A stretch of DNA of 64,000 nt from Pectobacterium betavasculorum (lineage in GTDB: Bacteria > Pseudomonadota > Gammaproteobacteria > Enterobacterales > Enterobacteriaceae). Positions 1 through 8,372 of the stretch are shown in pieces. The notes under the pieces are model-generated. The model worked only from the letters and a program-made list of their open reading frames with translations, did no database searches and had not been told where the DNA came from. Position 1 is the first letter of the stretch; every line of letters begins with the position of its first letter. The DNA is taken from positions 1 to 64,000 of the forward strand of contig NZ_JQHM01000004.1 in assembly GCF_000749845.1 (NCBI RefSeq), read 5' to 3'. A program made the position numbers and the translations under genes.

Positions 1-57
1 GGATTGCTATACGAACAGTGAAGTTATTCAACTCGTTCAACAACAAGGAGCAAAACT

Positions 58-576
58 ATGCCAACTCCATGCTATATCAGCATCGAAGGGAAAACGCAGG
101 GCAACATCACCGCAGGGGCTTTCACCTCTGACTCTGTCGGCAATATCTACGTGCAGGGCCACGAAGACGAAATGCTGGTACAGGAATTCAAACACGTCGT
201 CACCGTGCCCACCGACCCACAGTCTGGCCAACCATCCGGCCAGCGCGTACACAAGCCGTTCAAGTTCACCGTGGCGCTGAACAAAGCCGTGCCGCTGCTG
301 TACAACGCGCTGTCTACCGGTGAAATGCTGCCAACCGTCACCCTGAAGTGGTATCGCACCTCGGTGGAAGGCAAGCAGGAGCACTTCTTCTCGACCATCC
401 TGACTGACTCGACCATCGTGGACATCGACTGCCAGATGCCGCACTGCCAGGACCCATCCAAGCTGGACTACACCCAGTTAATCGAAGTGTCGCTGGCCTA
501 CCGCAAAATCGACTGGGAGCACACCGTGGCCGGCACCTCCGGCTCCGACGACTGGCGTGCACCGGTCGAAGCGTAA
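58..576 (+). CDS. hcp: Hcp, T6SS tube protein
   Basis: This 172-residue protein is a haemolysin-coregulated protein (Hcp). Hcp forms stacked hexameric rings that make the inner tube of the type VI secretion system, and it also carries and stabilises small effectors. The start MPTPCYISIEGKTQGNI is the classic Hcp1-type N terminus, the length matches the family, and the family-typical GHEDEM segment follows. A clear ribosome binding site (AAGGAG, about positions 45-50) precedes the ATG. A rho-independent terminator follows directly, and vgrG comes next, so this is an orphan hcp-vgrG cassette rather than a main T6SS locus. No core T6SS gene (tssB, tssC, clpV and so on) is visible in the window. 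Confidence 0.96.
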   Translation: MPTPCYISIEGKTQGNITAGAFTSDSVGNIYVQGHEDEMLVQEFKHVVTVPTDPQSGQPSGQRVHKPFKFTVALNKAVPLLYNALSTGEMLPTVTLKWYRTSVEGKQEHFFSTILTDSTIVDIDCQMPHCQDPSKLDYTQLIEVSLAYRKIDWEHTVAGTSGSDDWRAPVEA

Positions 577-585
577 TGCCTATTT

Positions 586-609
586 AACCCGGCCTTGTGC
601 CGGGTTTTC
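586..609 (+). terminator. Terminator after hcp
   Basis: A perfect hairpin (AACCCGGC, short loop, GCCGGGTT) is followed by a short T run, directly after the hcp stop. It probably attenuates read-through so that hcp is made in excess over vgrG. Confidence 0.85.
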
Positions 610-667
610 TGCACTGAGCCATGGCACATGCCATGCCTGAGTATGGATGACAGCATCAGGAGGACGT

Positions 668-2977
668 GTGGCAAACAGCACAGGATTACAGTTCACGGTA
701 AAGGTCGGCGCACTGCCGGAAAGCACTTTTGCCGTGGTGGATTTTCAGCTCAGCGAGGCGCTTAACCAGCCGTTTGCCCTGTCGCTGAATCTGGCCAGTC
801 CGTTACCGGGTATCGACTTTGGCGCGGTACTCGACCAGCTCTGCGAACTGCTGGTGTGGTATGAAGGCGAGCTGAAACGGCGCGTCAGCGGGATTATCAG
901 CGCGTTCGCCCAGGGCGACACCGGCTTTCGCCGCACCCGCTATCAGGCCGAAGTCCGTCCGGCACTGTGGCGGCTGGGGCTGCGTACCAATGCCCGCATT
1001 TTTCAGGCGCAGAAACCGGAAGCGATTATCGGCACGCTGCTGGAAGAGTCTGGCATTACCGATTATGCCTTTGCCTTGCGTCATGACCACGCTCAACGCG
1101 AATACTGTGTGCAGTACCGGGAAAGCGATTTAGCCTTTATTACCCGACTGGCAGCGGAAGAAGGGCTGTACTTCTTCCATGAGTTTGAAGAAGGCAAGCA
1201 CCGCGTCGTCTTTGCCGACGATGCAGGCGCATTGGTAAAAGGTCCTGAGCTATTTTTCAACCTGGCGACACAGGGGCTGAGCGAAGGCGAGTATGTCCGC
1301 CGTTTCCGCTACGCAGAGGCCGTCAGTACTGCCGAGGTCGCCCTCAAGGATTACAGCTTTAAAACCCCGGCCTACGGCCTGCTGCACAGCAAGATAAGCG
1401 GTGAACTGTCACATCAGCGCGAAAGCTATCAGCACTTCGACTACCCCGGTCGTTTTAAACAAGACCCCAGCGGCAAGGCCTTTACCGGCTACCGGCTGGA
1501 TGCGCTACGCGCGAATGCCATGACCGGCTCCGGTGAATCCAATGCCGCCATGCTGATGCCCGGCAGCAGTTTTACCTTAACCGAACATCCTAATCCGACG
1601 CTGAATAGTGGCTGGCAACTGGTCGCCATCACCCACAGCGGGCAACAGCCGCAGGCGCTGGAAGAGGAAAGCGGCGGTGAACCGACCACCTACAGCAACA
1701 GCTTCGAGGTCATCAGCGCCAAAAGCACCTGGCGTGCCGACCTGCCGTACAAACCGATGGTGGATGGTCCGCAGATTGCCACCGTGGTCGGCCCCGCTGG
1801 TGAAGAAATCTACTGTGACGAATACGGTCGGGTGAAGCTGCAATTCCCGTGGGACCGCTATGGCGCGAGCGACGACCAGAGTTCCTGCTGGGTACGCGTT
1901 AGCCAGGGCTGGGCGGGTGGCCAATATGGTCTGATAGCCATTCCACGCATCGGCCATGAGGTTATCGTCAGCTTCCTCGAAGGCGACCCTGACCAGCCCA
2001 TTGTGACGGGCAGAACCTTTCATGCCACCAATCCGTCGCCGTATCCGCTGCCGGAACATAAGACCAAGATGGTGATCCGCTCCGACACGCATCAGGGGGA
2101 CGGCTACAACGAATTGTCTTTTGAAGACGAGTCAGGGCGGGAGAACATCCATCTTCACGCTCAGAAAGACATGTCGGTCAAGATATTGCACGACATGACG
2201 ACGCGGGTCGATGCCAGCAAGGTGGAAAGTATTGGCGATAACCGCAGTACCGAAATCGGTCAACATCACCAGCACCGGGTTGGTGGCAATATGAACCTGA
2301 CGATAGGTGGTCAGGGTCTAGGCTTGTTGGGCGGGTTGTTCAGCCTGATAGCCAACAGCGGTAAATTCATGAAAAAGGAATCTGCCAAAGTGGGTGAACC
2401 CGGTGTGGAGCAGTTCGCCGATGATATCAATAAGGTGGGTGCCGCGGCAGAGACCTTATCATTGACGGCGGGAAAATCGTTTACCGACGCCGGCGGATTC
2501 AAAAGCAAAGCCGGGCTGGATTTGGCCTCAAAAGGCACCTCACTGGCCGGACTGCTTTCCAGCCTGATGCCCGGTTCCGGTATTTTTAACACCGTCGTCG
2601 AAAAGTTTCGGTCAGATACCACCGGGATTGCCAGTACCGAACAGGTTGGCCTGTATAAAAACACGCTGGTAGGCCACACCCAGACGCTGTCGGTCGGGCA
2701 GGTACTGAAACTGCTGGTCGGCGATAAGTACGACATCGAGAGCAAAAGCTCCATCTTCTCCCGTACCAAAAAACACACGCTATACGCCAAAGAAAAAATG
2801 GTGATTGGTGGGCCGGGCGGCACCATTACCATTGATGACAGCGGCGTGACCATTCAGGCGAAAAGCATCAAACTGAAAGCACCGTCCATCGATATGTCTG
2901 GGGGGGCCGCAGAGCAGGCGGCAGCGCTGAGCAGCGACAAGCCGTTCACGGAAGAGTGTCCGTACAAGAAAAAATAA
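668..2977 (+). CDS. vgrG: VgrG, T6SS spike protein
   Basis: VgrG trimers form the T6SS spike that is tipped by PAAR and loaded with effectors. The 769-residue protein begins [17 protein letters not shown], as expected for the gp27-like N domain. The gp5-like OB-fold region follows ([18 protein letters not shown], then [16 protein letters not shown], about residues 385-425). The C-terminal part is needle-like with DUF2345-type sequence ([19 protein letters not shown], later [13 protein letters not shown]). I chose the GTG at 668 because AGGAGG (658-663) lies just upstream and because the family usually begins here. An in-frame ATG at 647 is the alternative. No separate effector domain is fused at the C terminus, so cargo is probably bound through the downstream DUF4123 adaptor. 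Confidence 0.95.
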   Translation: MANSTGLQFTVKVGALPESTFAVVDFQLSEALNQPFALSLNLASPLPGIDFGAVLDQLCELLVWYEGELKRRVSGIISAFAQGDTGFRRTRYQAEVRPALWRLGLRTNARIFQAQKPEAIIGTLLEESGITDYAFALRHDHAQREYCVQYRESDLAFITRLAAEEGLYFFHEFEEGKHRVVFADDAGALVKGPELFFNLATQGLSEGEYVRRFRYAEAVSTAEVALKDYSFKTPAYGLLHSKISGELSHQRESYQHFDYPGRFKQDPSGKAFTGYRLDALRANAMTGSGESNAAMLMPGSSFTLTEHPNPTLNSGWQLVAITHSGQQPQALEEESGGEPTTYSNSFEVISAKSTWRADLPYKPMVDGPQIATVVGPAGEEIYCDEYGRVKLQFPWDRYGASDDQSSCWVRVSQGWAGGQYGLIAIPRIGHEVIVSFLEGDPDQPIVTGRTFHATNPSPYPLPEHKTKMVIRSDTHQGDGYNELSFEDESGRENIHLHAQKDMSVKILHDMTTRVDASKVESIGDNRSTEIGQHHQHRVGGNMNLTIGGQGLGLLGGLFSLIANSGKFMKKESAKVGEPGVEQFADDINKVGAAAETLSLTAGKSFTDAGGFKSKAGLDLASKGTSLAGLLSSLMPGSGIFNTVVEKFRSDTTGIASTEQVGLYKNTLVGHTQTLSVGQVLKLLVGDKYDIESKSSIFSRTKKHTLYAKEKMVIGGPGGTITIDDSGVTIQAKSIKLKAPSIDMSGGAAEQAAALSSDKPFTEECPYKKK

Positions 2978-2986
2978 GGAGTCAGG

Positions 2987-3598
2987 ATGCTGGAAAATCC
3001 CTATGACGCGGTAAGTGACGGCCTGAAACAGGTGGTATTTACCCCGGCGACCACAAGGGTGGATGAACAAGAACACGCGCTCTATACCTATCTGTTGCTC
3101 AATGCGGCAGCCAGCCCGGACATCGCCATCTGTCTGGAGGGGTTCGCGCCACCTTACCGTTCGCTGTTTGACGTATCGGTACTGGATAGTCTGGGTCACG
3201 TTGCGCCGTATCTGGTTCAGATTGACGCCCACAGTGATGTGCTGGACTGGTGGCTGGCCGAAGGCTATATGCAGCAATGGGGCATCATGGTACGCAGCAC
3301 GCTGCCGCTGATACCGCTGGTCAGGCATTTCAAGAAGTTCACCAAAGTCATCAATAACGGCAAAACCTACTTTTTCCGTTTTTATCAGCCAAAAACCTTT
3401 AATCAGTTTATTCCGCGACTGACGCCAGCGCAGCAGGCAGATTTCTTCGCTCCTCTGTATGCCGTCTATGCGGAAACCGTTGATGAGCCAGAACAGCTCA
3501 TGCGTTATACCCATGATGCCAGTGGGTTACAGACGGCGCGCCTGACACTACCGGTTACCCCATCGCCTGAGGAGAGCATGACGCATGTGGCAGTTTAA
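2987..3598 (+). CDS. DUF4123 T6SS effector adaptor (Tap/TEC family)
   Basis: This 203-residue protein fits the DUF4123 family of T6SS adaptor chaperones, which load a neighbouring effector onto VgrG. Visible family features are the N-terminal YTYLLLNAA segment, the middle LVQIDAHSDVLDWWLAEG region and the late FFRFYQPKTFNQFIPRLTP block. It starts 9 bases after the vgrG stop and overlaps the next gene by 14 bases, so it is co-translated with both. By position it should be the adaptor for the nuclease effector encoded two genes downstream. The family assignment is from recognised sequence pattern; cargo specificity is inferred. Confidence 0.88.
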   Translation: MLENPYDAVSDGLKQVVFTPATTRVDEQEHALYTYLLLNAAASPDIAICLEGFAPPYRSLFDVSVLDSLGHVAPYLVQIDAHSDVLDWWLAEGYMQQWGIMVRSTLPLIPLVRHFKKFTKVINNGKTYFFRFYQPKTFNQFIPRLTPAQQADFFAPLYAVYAETVDEPEQLMRYTHDASGLQTARLTLPVTPSPEESMTHVAV

Positions 3599-3971
3599 TG
3601 ACCTGCAAATGGAATCACACCTGATGAGTGACGAGGATTTCTCCCGCTGGTTTGTTGATGAGGTGATGGAGGAAACCCTGCCGGAGCACAAAGAGGGACA
3701 TACGCCGGAGATGCTGTACACCATGACGCTGAATGGTCGGGAGATAGCGAAAAAACTCAATATTCATAAACCGACCAATCAGGCGAAATTTTTGTATTTC
3801 ATGTGGGGCGTCGGGTCGAATTTCTTCGAGTTTGATGGCTTTAAGCAAATCCTGGCGGATACGACGCGGAAGGAAGATGAACGTCTGGAAGCACTGTTTA
3901 CCGAAGTCAGCGAAGATCAGGGTGTTGATGCCCTTATGAACAGCCATCCGAACTATTGGTTTCCGGAATGA
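3585..3971 (+). CDS. Small unknown protein of the T6SS effector cassette
   Basis: This 128-residue acidic protein overlaps the DUF4123 gene by 14 bases and lies 27 bases before the nuclease gene, so it belongs to the same transcript. I do not recognise a named domain. It has no signal peptide or membrane segment. It contains a charged helical N half (DEDFSRWFVDEVMEE) and a central aromatic stretch (FLYFMWGVGSNFFEFDGF). Its position between adaptor and effector suggests a co-chaperone or effector-loading partner, but that is inference from context only. Confidence 0.8.
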   Translation: MWQFNDLQMESHLMSDEDFSRWFVDEVMEETLPEHKEGHTPEMLYTMTLNGREIAKKLNIHKPTNQAKFLYFMWGVGSNFFEFDGFKQILADTTRKEDERLEALFTEVSEDQGVDALMNSHPNYWFPE

Positions 3972-3998
3972 ACTGGGTGAAACAGCAAGGAGAATACT

Positions 3999-4964
3999 AT
4001 GGCTAATATTAGAGAGCGAAGTGGTAGCCCGGAAATTGAGGCGGATCGTAAAAAAGTCGCTGACATGGAATCGCAGTATAACGAACTTATTGTAGACAGT
4101 GGCTTAGCCGCAGCAGGGGCAGCGCCTCCGCCTTTCGGCACGGCGGCAGATGTGGTTTCGCTGGGCCGTTCTCTTTTTAAAGGTGACTGGGGCGGCGCAG
4201 CACTTGATGCATTAGGATTTATTCCGATACTCGGTGATGGCGCAAAAGCAGGGAAAATAGCCGCCAAAGTCCAAAAAGTAACCGAGGCTTTATCGAAGGC
4301 CAAGGCCGCGCTAAATACGAAAGTATTTGCAACAACGCGCGAAAATGCAAAAAAATACTGGAAAGAGCTGATAGCGAAGAGAAAACAGGAAAAACTGGAT
4401 AAAGAAATCAGTAAATGTAAAACGGAAGAATGCAAAAAACTGGCGCGTGAAAAATTTGAAAATGATAAATCCATGGATGCAGGGAGACTCCCCTCTTCTG
4501 AAAAAGGGAGTTGGGTGGGGCCTGACGGGAAACCTTGTCCTCCAGGTACAGGGATGTATAAGCCCGACCCCGAAAAAAATAAAAGTCTCTATGAAACGGT
4601 AAAACGTCATGGGAAAGAGGGTATCCCTTTTAAAGATGGGCATCCGGATTTCTCCAGTTTTCCTCCAATGAAGGATGGAAAAGTCATAGGAGATTCAGGG
4701 AAGCCATATCAAGTTGAAATTGACATGAAAGGGAATGCGGGTGATTTTACTTCAGCAAGGAAAGCTTTTTCAGAAAAGTATGGAGAAAAGCTCCCTAAAG
4801 ATCAGGAACGGCTTGGTACATGGCACCATGAACCTGATGGAGTGACGATGAGTTTGGTTGATAAGGATATTCATACAGCTTATAAAAACAGTGAAACGGG
4901 CAAAGTCAATAGCGGAACACCACATGTAGGTGGTGACTCCATGTGGCGTAGTGAGGATTTTTAA
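3999..4964 (+). CDS. T6SS effector with C-terminal WHH-type HNH/EndoVII nuclease
   Basis: This 321-residue protein has the build of a polymorphic toxin. An N-terminal region rich in Gly and Ala (AGAAPPPFGTAADVVSLGRS, then GDWGGAALDALGFIPILGDG, about residues 30-85) resembles pre-toxin segments. A lysine-rich linker follows, and then a C-terminal toxin domain. The last 50 residues carry TWHHEPDGVTMSLVDKDIHT (from about 274) and PHVGG, which is the histidine signature of the WHH branch of the HNH/Endonuclease VII superfamily. The expected activity is DNA (or possibly RNA) cleavage in a competitor cell. A SUKH-like candidate immunity gene starts 1 base after the stop. The gene is clearly more A+T-rich toward its 3' end than vgrG, as is common for swapped toxin modules. 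Confidence 0.85.
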   Translation: MANIRERSGSPEIEADRKKVADMESQYNELIVDSGLAAAGAAPPPFGTAADVVSLGRSLFKGDWGGAALDALGFIPILGDGAKAGKIAAKVQKVTEALSKAKAALNTKVFATTRENAKKYWKELIAKRKQEKLDKEISKCKTEECKKLAREKFENDKSMDAGRLPSSEKGSWVGPDGKPCPPGTGMYKPDPEKNKSLYETVKRHGKEGIPFKDGHPDFSSFPPMKDGKVIGDSGKPYQVEIDMKGNAGDFTSARKAFSEKYGEKLPKDQERLGTWHHEPDGVTMSLVDKDIHTAYKNSETGKVNSGTPHVGGDSMWRSEDF

Positions 4965-4965
4965 G

Positions 4966-5490
4966 ATGAGAATACAAAAGGAAGATTTGAGTAAATGGGA
5001 AACAGATAATCCTGATTTTTCTCTTGATGCTACTATATTGAATAGGATTATTGTTGATGCTGAAGTAAAGCTTAAGGTTCGCTTTCCAGATGAATACAAG
5101 GATTATATTCATTTAGTAAGCAATCAGGCATGTGGTCCAATAGAAGAGTTGGATTACTTTCTAGTAAAGTATAATGGAAAAACAAGAAAAGCACTGATGG
5201 CTATTTTATTCCCTATAGAACAAATGATCAGTTCTACCGAGCTCTTAAAAGAATCTATATATGATCATCGTTCTTTATTAACTACGGATTTTATTGCTAT
5301 CGGTTCAAATTATGATGATGATGGCGATGCTTATATTGTTTATGATGTAAATCCCTCCTCACCTACTTACAAACATGTTTTCCACTGGCGATATTATGTT
5401 GATAACTTGATAGTGGGTGATGGTTTGGGGTTACTGGCTCGTTCGTTAAGGTTTTTTTTGCATACTCCTGCTGCTGAAGAGGAATTATAA
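4966..5490 (+). CDS. SMI1/KNR4 (SUKH) family candidate immunity protein
   Basis: This 174-residue cytoplasmic protein starts at the ATG at 4966, 1 base after the nuclease stop, the typical spacing of a toxin-immunity pair. Family features include an N-terminal acidic helix ending in RFPDEYKDYIHLVSN and the late block FIAIGSNYDDDGDAYIVYDV followed by HVFHW. These match the SUKH (SMI1/KNR4) superfamily, which supplies immunity to many nuclease toxins. The gene is strongly A+T-rich compared with hcp and vgrG, which suggests separate acquisition. It should bind and block the WHH nuclease; this pairing is inferred from adjacency. Confidence 0.82.
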   Translation: MRIQKEDLSKWETDNPDFSLDATILNRIIVDAEVKLKVRFPDEYKDYIHLVSNQACGPIEELDYFLVKYNGKTRKALMAILFPIEQMISSTELLKESIYDHRSLLTTDFIAIGSNYDDDGDAYIVYDVNPSSPTYKHVFHWRYYVDNLIVGDGLGLLARSLRFFLHTPAAEEEL

Positions 5491-5537
5491 TTTATGCTAA
5501 TAATGGTTCAGCATGGCATGCCTAGGTTAATTTGACT

Positions 5538-6302
5538 ATGTATTCTGAACATAAGGTGACATTTATTGAGAACTGGCCGAAAGAGTTGTTGGATTTATCG
5601 TTTCTGAGTGAGGGGTTTGAACTTCATGAGCGAGACGTTATTGCCATCGGAGCCAATACTCATGATTTTATGAATGCCAGAGGGCTACTGGAAAAACCAC
5701 TATATTCTGCACAATTACGTGAAGATATCGAATATGCCCTGTCGGTGTTGAATAAACCGGCCTTTTTGCGATTCGGAGGTGTTAGCTACCACGATGATGC
5801 GCGTCCTCGGTTAGAGGCGGTTGATGGCGTGATTGAACAACTCGCGGTCTCAAATCGTCGTGTCGCCTCCTATCTTTGGGATTGTCTACAATCGTCAACG
5901 CCCGTTTGGCTGTATCTGAGAGAGTGGCGTGATATTCCCCGCTGGGGAGAATTCAGGTGCTTTATCAAAGAGGGCAAAGTGATTGGCGTTTCTCAATATC
6001 ACTGTCTGGAATACTTTCCGTTTATCAAAGAAAAGGAAAACGAAATACGCCTTCAACTCATCGCTTTTTTACAAAAGCTCTTACCTGTATTACACGTTGA
6101 CTCCGTGGTCGCAGATGTGGCGATCACTTATCAGAATAGTGAGTTTGCTACCACGCTGATTGAGCTCAACCCGTTTATTCAGCGGACGGATGCTTGCCTT
6201 TTTTCCTGGGTAAATGGTGGTGATTTTAATGGCCGTATTCGCATCAACCTAAGTGATGCCGATGCGCAAGCGGAAAAACAAAGAAGACCTTATTTATTAT
6301 AG
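5538..6302 (+). CDS. CDC123/D123-like ATP-grasp protein in T6SS module
   Basis: This 254-residue protein resembles the CDC123 (D123) family, best known from eukaryotic eIF2 assembly factors with an ATP-grasp fold. The matching landmarks, in order, are FLRFGGVSYHDD (77-88), LREWRDIPRWGEFRCF (127-142), SQYH (152-155), VVADVA (190-195), IELNPF (208-213) and LFSW (221-224). These are the spots where the family keeps nucleotide and metal ligands (Arg and Glu in EFRCF, Asp in VADVA, Asn in NPF). It has no signal peptide. It sits between the immunity candidate and the PAAR gene. It could modify the effector, tag a target, or be an effector itself. An upstream in-frame TTG at 5532 is an alternative start. 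The family call rests on motif recognition, not on a search. Confidence 0.72.
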   Translation: MYSEHKVTFIENWPKELLDLSFLSEGFELHERDVIAIGANTHDFMNARGLLEKPLYSAQLREDIEYALSVLNKPAFLRFGGVSYHDDARPRLEAVDGVIEQLAVSNRRVASYLWDCLQSSTPVWLYLREWRDIPRWGEFRCFIKEGKVIGVSQYHCLEYFPFIKEKENEIRLQLIAFLQKLLPVLHVDSVVADVAITYQNSEFATTLIELNPFIQRTDACLFSWVNGGDFNGRIRINLSDADAQAEKQRRPYLL

Positions 6303-6310
6303 GAGGAAGT

Positions 6311-6610
6311 ATGGGAAAGCCAGTGGCAATACTTGGACACATGCACGTTTGCCCGAAAGTCGAACCCGGCCCAGTGCCACATGTGGGCGGACCGATTATT
6401 GATGCCGGACAGTCGATTGTTACTATCAATGGCGTTCCGGTTGCTGTGGTAGGCGGCAAGGCGTTTTGTACCGGGGTAGGTATGCCGGATGGGTTGGTCG
6501 CCGGATCATCTATCTTCACGATAGAGGGTAAATCCGTCGTAAGAATGGGGGATAGCTGTGCCCACGGTGGTAAAATCGTGCAAGGATGGCCTACAGTGAC
6601 ATCAGATTAA
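6311..6610 (+). CDS. PAAR-domain T6SS tip protein
   Basis: This 99-residue protein is a stand-alone PAAR protein, the cone that caps the VgrG spike. It begins with the glycine-rich core (GKPVAILGHMHVCP). Repeated short beta blocks follow (HVGGPI, INGVPVAVVGGKAFCTGVG, then IEGKSVVRMGDSCAHGGKI), with the His and Cys residues that bind the tip metal. A strong AGGAGG lies just before the ATG. It is the last gene of the T6SS cassette. Because PAAR and DUF4123 genes flank the nuclease gene, the cassette looks self-contained for delivery by a T6SS encoded elsewhere. Confidence 0.93.
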   Translation: MGKPVAILGHMHVCPKVEPGPVPHVGGPIIDAGQSIVTINGVPVAVVGGKAFCTGVGMPDGLVAGSSIFTIEGKSVVRMGDSCAHGGKIVQGWPTVTSD

Positions 6611-6829
6611 TTTCTTAAGTCTGTGAGTGAATAGTCCTGTGCCGTTTCTCTTCGCATAACCTATGTGGCACAGGCCATTTCTGTTATCGGCCCGAATGAT
6701 CAGCCACACATTCCCCATCAAAACCTCCGTTGAGAATATATCTTCTTAGCCTGCTTTGCTTACTGGACAGACCATCAACCCGTTTAATTTTCATGCCGTT
6801 ACGCGCATGCTGACTCAGAGCACTTTTGA
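6611..6829. other. Intergenic stretch after the T6SS cassette
   Basis: No gene is visible here. A long-looped inverted repeat (CCTGTGCC at 6637, GGCACAGG ending at 6674) follows the PAAR gene and may end transcription, although there is no strong T run after it. Confidence 0.5.
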
Positions 6830-7108
6830 TCGGTAACGCCGATCGATACGATCGCATCGATCTATAAAAACGATTACCGCAGTGAATACGGCAGCCAGAT
6901 GAACCGCTTCGAATCCGTCACTACCGTGCTGTCACAGGAGAATATTGCCACCGCTGCCGCTTGCTCCCGCATATTGGATGCAGATTATGCCGTTGAAGTT
7001 TCCGCGATGACAAAAAACCAGATCCTGCAACAGGCTTCTCTGTCCGTATTGTCGCAAGCCAATCAGCAGTCGGGAAACGTATTAAAGCTGTTATCCGGCA
7101 GCAGGTGA
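6830..7108 (+). pseudogene. Flagellin C-terminal remnant
   Basis: The reading frame through 6839-7108 encodes only the C-terminal helix of flagellin. It has SEYGSQMNRFESV, then ILDADYAVEVSAMTKNQILQQA and SVLSQANQQSGNVLKLL (quoted as separate pieces), which are the conserved D0/D1 residues that close a flagellin chain. The frame is stopped by TGA at 6827-6829, and the N-terminal D0/D1 and the variable domain are absent. The D0 end runs straight into the truncated integrase on the opposite strand at about 7085-7100. It cannot make a functional flagellin and marks a recombination scar. Confidence 0.85.
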
Positions 7109-7722
7109 GGGTAGTGCGTGGCTTTGGGGGGAGGAAGGGCGCTTGCCAGTTCTGACGCCGGGTTGTTTTCCGCTCGGCCAGTGACAATCGCATAGCGGAA
7201 CACCTGATTACAGGCTTGGCGGATTTTACGCAACTTGTCGAGTACGCCGCGTTTTTCCAGTTTGCGCAGTGAGGTTAGCATTTCCAGCGGTTTGATCTCA
7301 GCAATAGGGCGTTTGCCGATATCAGGGAAGATGTCGTTCTCAAACGCTTCCATCAGGTCTTCAGCGTAGCCCTTCGACCAGTTAGAGCGCTTATATTCAT
7401 GCCATTCGAGAGCAATGGCTTTGAAGGTGTTATCGATGTTGATTTTCTTAGCCTGTCTTTCGACCTGCTTTTGTTCACTAGGATCGCCACCAGAAGCGAC
7501 GATTTTTCGAGCCTCTTCCCGTTTTAATCTCGCTTCTGCCAGCGAGATATCAGGATAAACGCCGATAGATAATTTTTTCTCTTTCCCTGCAACGCGGTAC
7601 TTCAAACGCCAATATTTGGCTCCATTCGGCTTTATCAGAAGATAAAGGCCTGCGCCGTCAGTGAGTTTGTATTCTTTATCTTGTGGCTTGGCGGGTTCTA
7701 TCTGTCGAGCATTAAGTGGCAT
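7063..7722 (-). pseudogene. Truncated P4-type tyrosine integrase
   Basis: The gene begins at ATG 7722 with the DUF4102 arm-binding domain (MPLNARQIEPAKPQDKEYK, LTDGAGLYLLIKPNGAKYW). The core-binding domain follows (TFKAIALEWHEYKR through RYAIVTGRAENNPASEL). Homology stops at about ATHYPHLLP (near 7095), where the flagellin remnant begins. The catalytic domain with the Arg-His-Tyr residues is missing, so the protein cannot recombine DNA. It lies 177 bases from the 3' end of tRNA-Arg(TCT) and in the same direction, the normal layout of an integrase next to its attachment site. The island it once served appears largely deleted. Confidence 0.88.
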
Positions 7723-7899
7723 GATGGGGGCCCCTAATAGTCATTGAACAAGAAGAGCCCCCATAGAGGCCCCCAACATCGACTTGATTTCCGGTATGCT
7801 GGGTTGACCTCGGTGGAGCTCAGCGACAGAAAATCCTAGTGGTATCAATGAATATAACGGGGTTTTGTTGAATTCGGTAGAGTCTGGGAGAACTTAAAA

Positions 7900-7976
7900 T
7901 GGTACGCCCTACAGGGCTCGAACCTGTGACCTACGGCTTAGAAGGCCGTTGCTCTATCCAACTGAGCTAAGGGCGC
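7900..7976 (-). tRNA. argU: tRNA-Arg (anticodon TCT)
   Basis: The minus strand reads GCGCCCTTAGCTCAG at the 5' end, an anticodon stem ACGGC/GCCGT with loop CTTCTAA, a T arm with GGTTCGAGCC, and an encoded CCA. All four arms pair. Anticodon TCT reads AGA codons, as in argU. Its 3' end faces the integrase remnant, so it is the likely attachment site of a former island. Confidence 0.96.
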
Positions 7977-8372
7977 ATTGCGCAAAGAAATGCCTGCTGC
8001 TTGTCGCAACAGTGAGCTGGATTATACCCACACGTCCCAGTGAGTCAACGGGTTGGCGATGGATTTACGCTATACGGTGAATCCCTGTACAACTTTGGTG
8101 AATGTCGCTTTCTCTAGTGTCACTTTTTTGCACAATTGCGAGCCTCGTCCACATGAACTACACATAGCAATGAAAATTTCAGTTTTATCTGCTAGATGCG
8201 TTCAGTAATTCTTTTCAAGTTATGAACGGACGTATTCTGCACCCTGTGCTGTTGATACACTATGCCCGCATTCGTGGGTTTTGGATGAGTGTGGGCTGTT
8301 TTCAGTGGTCAGGTTTGTTACTCGGCTATTTGTGAATCCGCTATTTTGTCGAACTTTGGAACCTTTTGATTT
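7977..8372. other. Intergenic region upstream of mechanosensitive channel
   Basis: About 396 bases lie between tRNA-Arg(TCT) and the next start codon. It must hold the promoters of both divergent units, but I see no recognisable operator, repeat or small gene. Confidence 0.4.

Noticed and set aside
1577..2092. A long antisense frame inside vgrG
   Set aside because: A shadow of the vgrG coding frame, with no independent start signal or family match.
7723..7899. Search for a second copy of the tRNA-Arg(TCT) 3' end as an attachment repeat
   Set aside because: No convincing repeat of the tRNA 3' end was found by eye in 6611-7899, so no att site is annotated.
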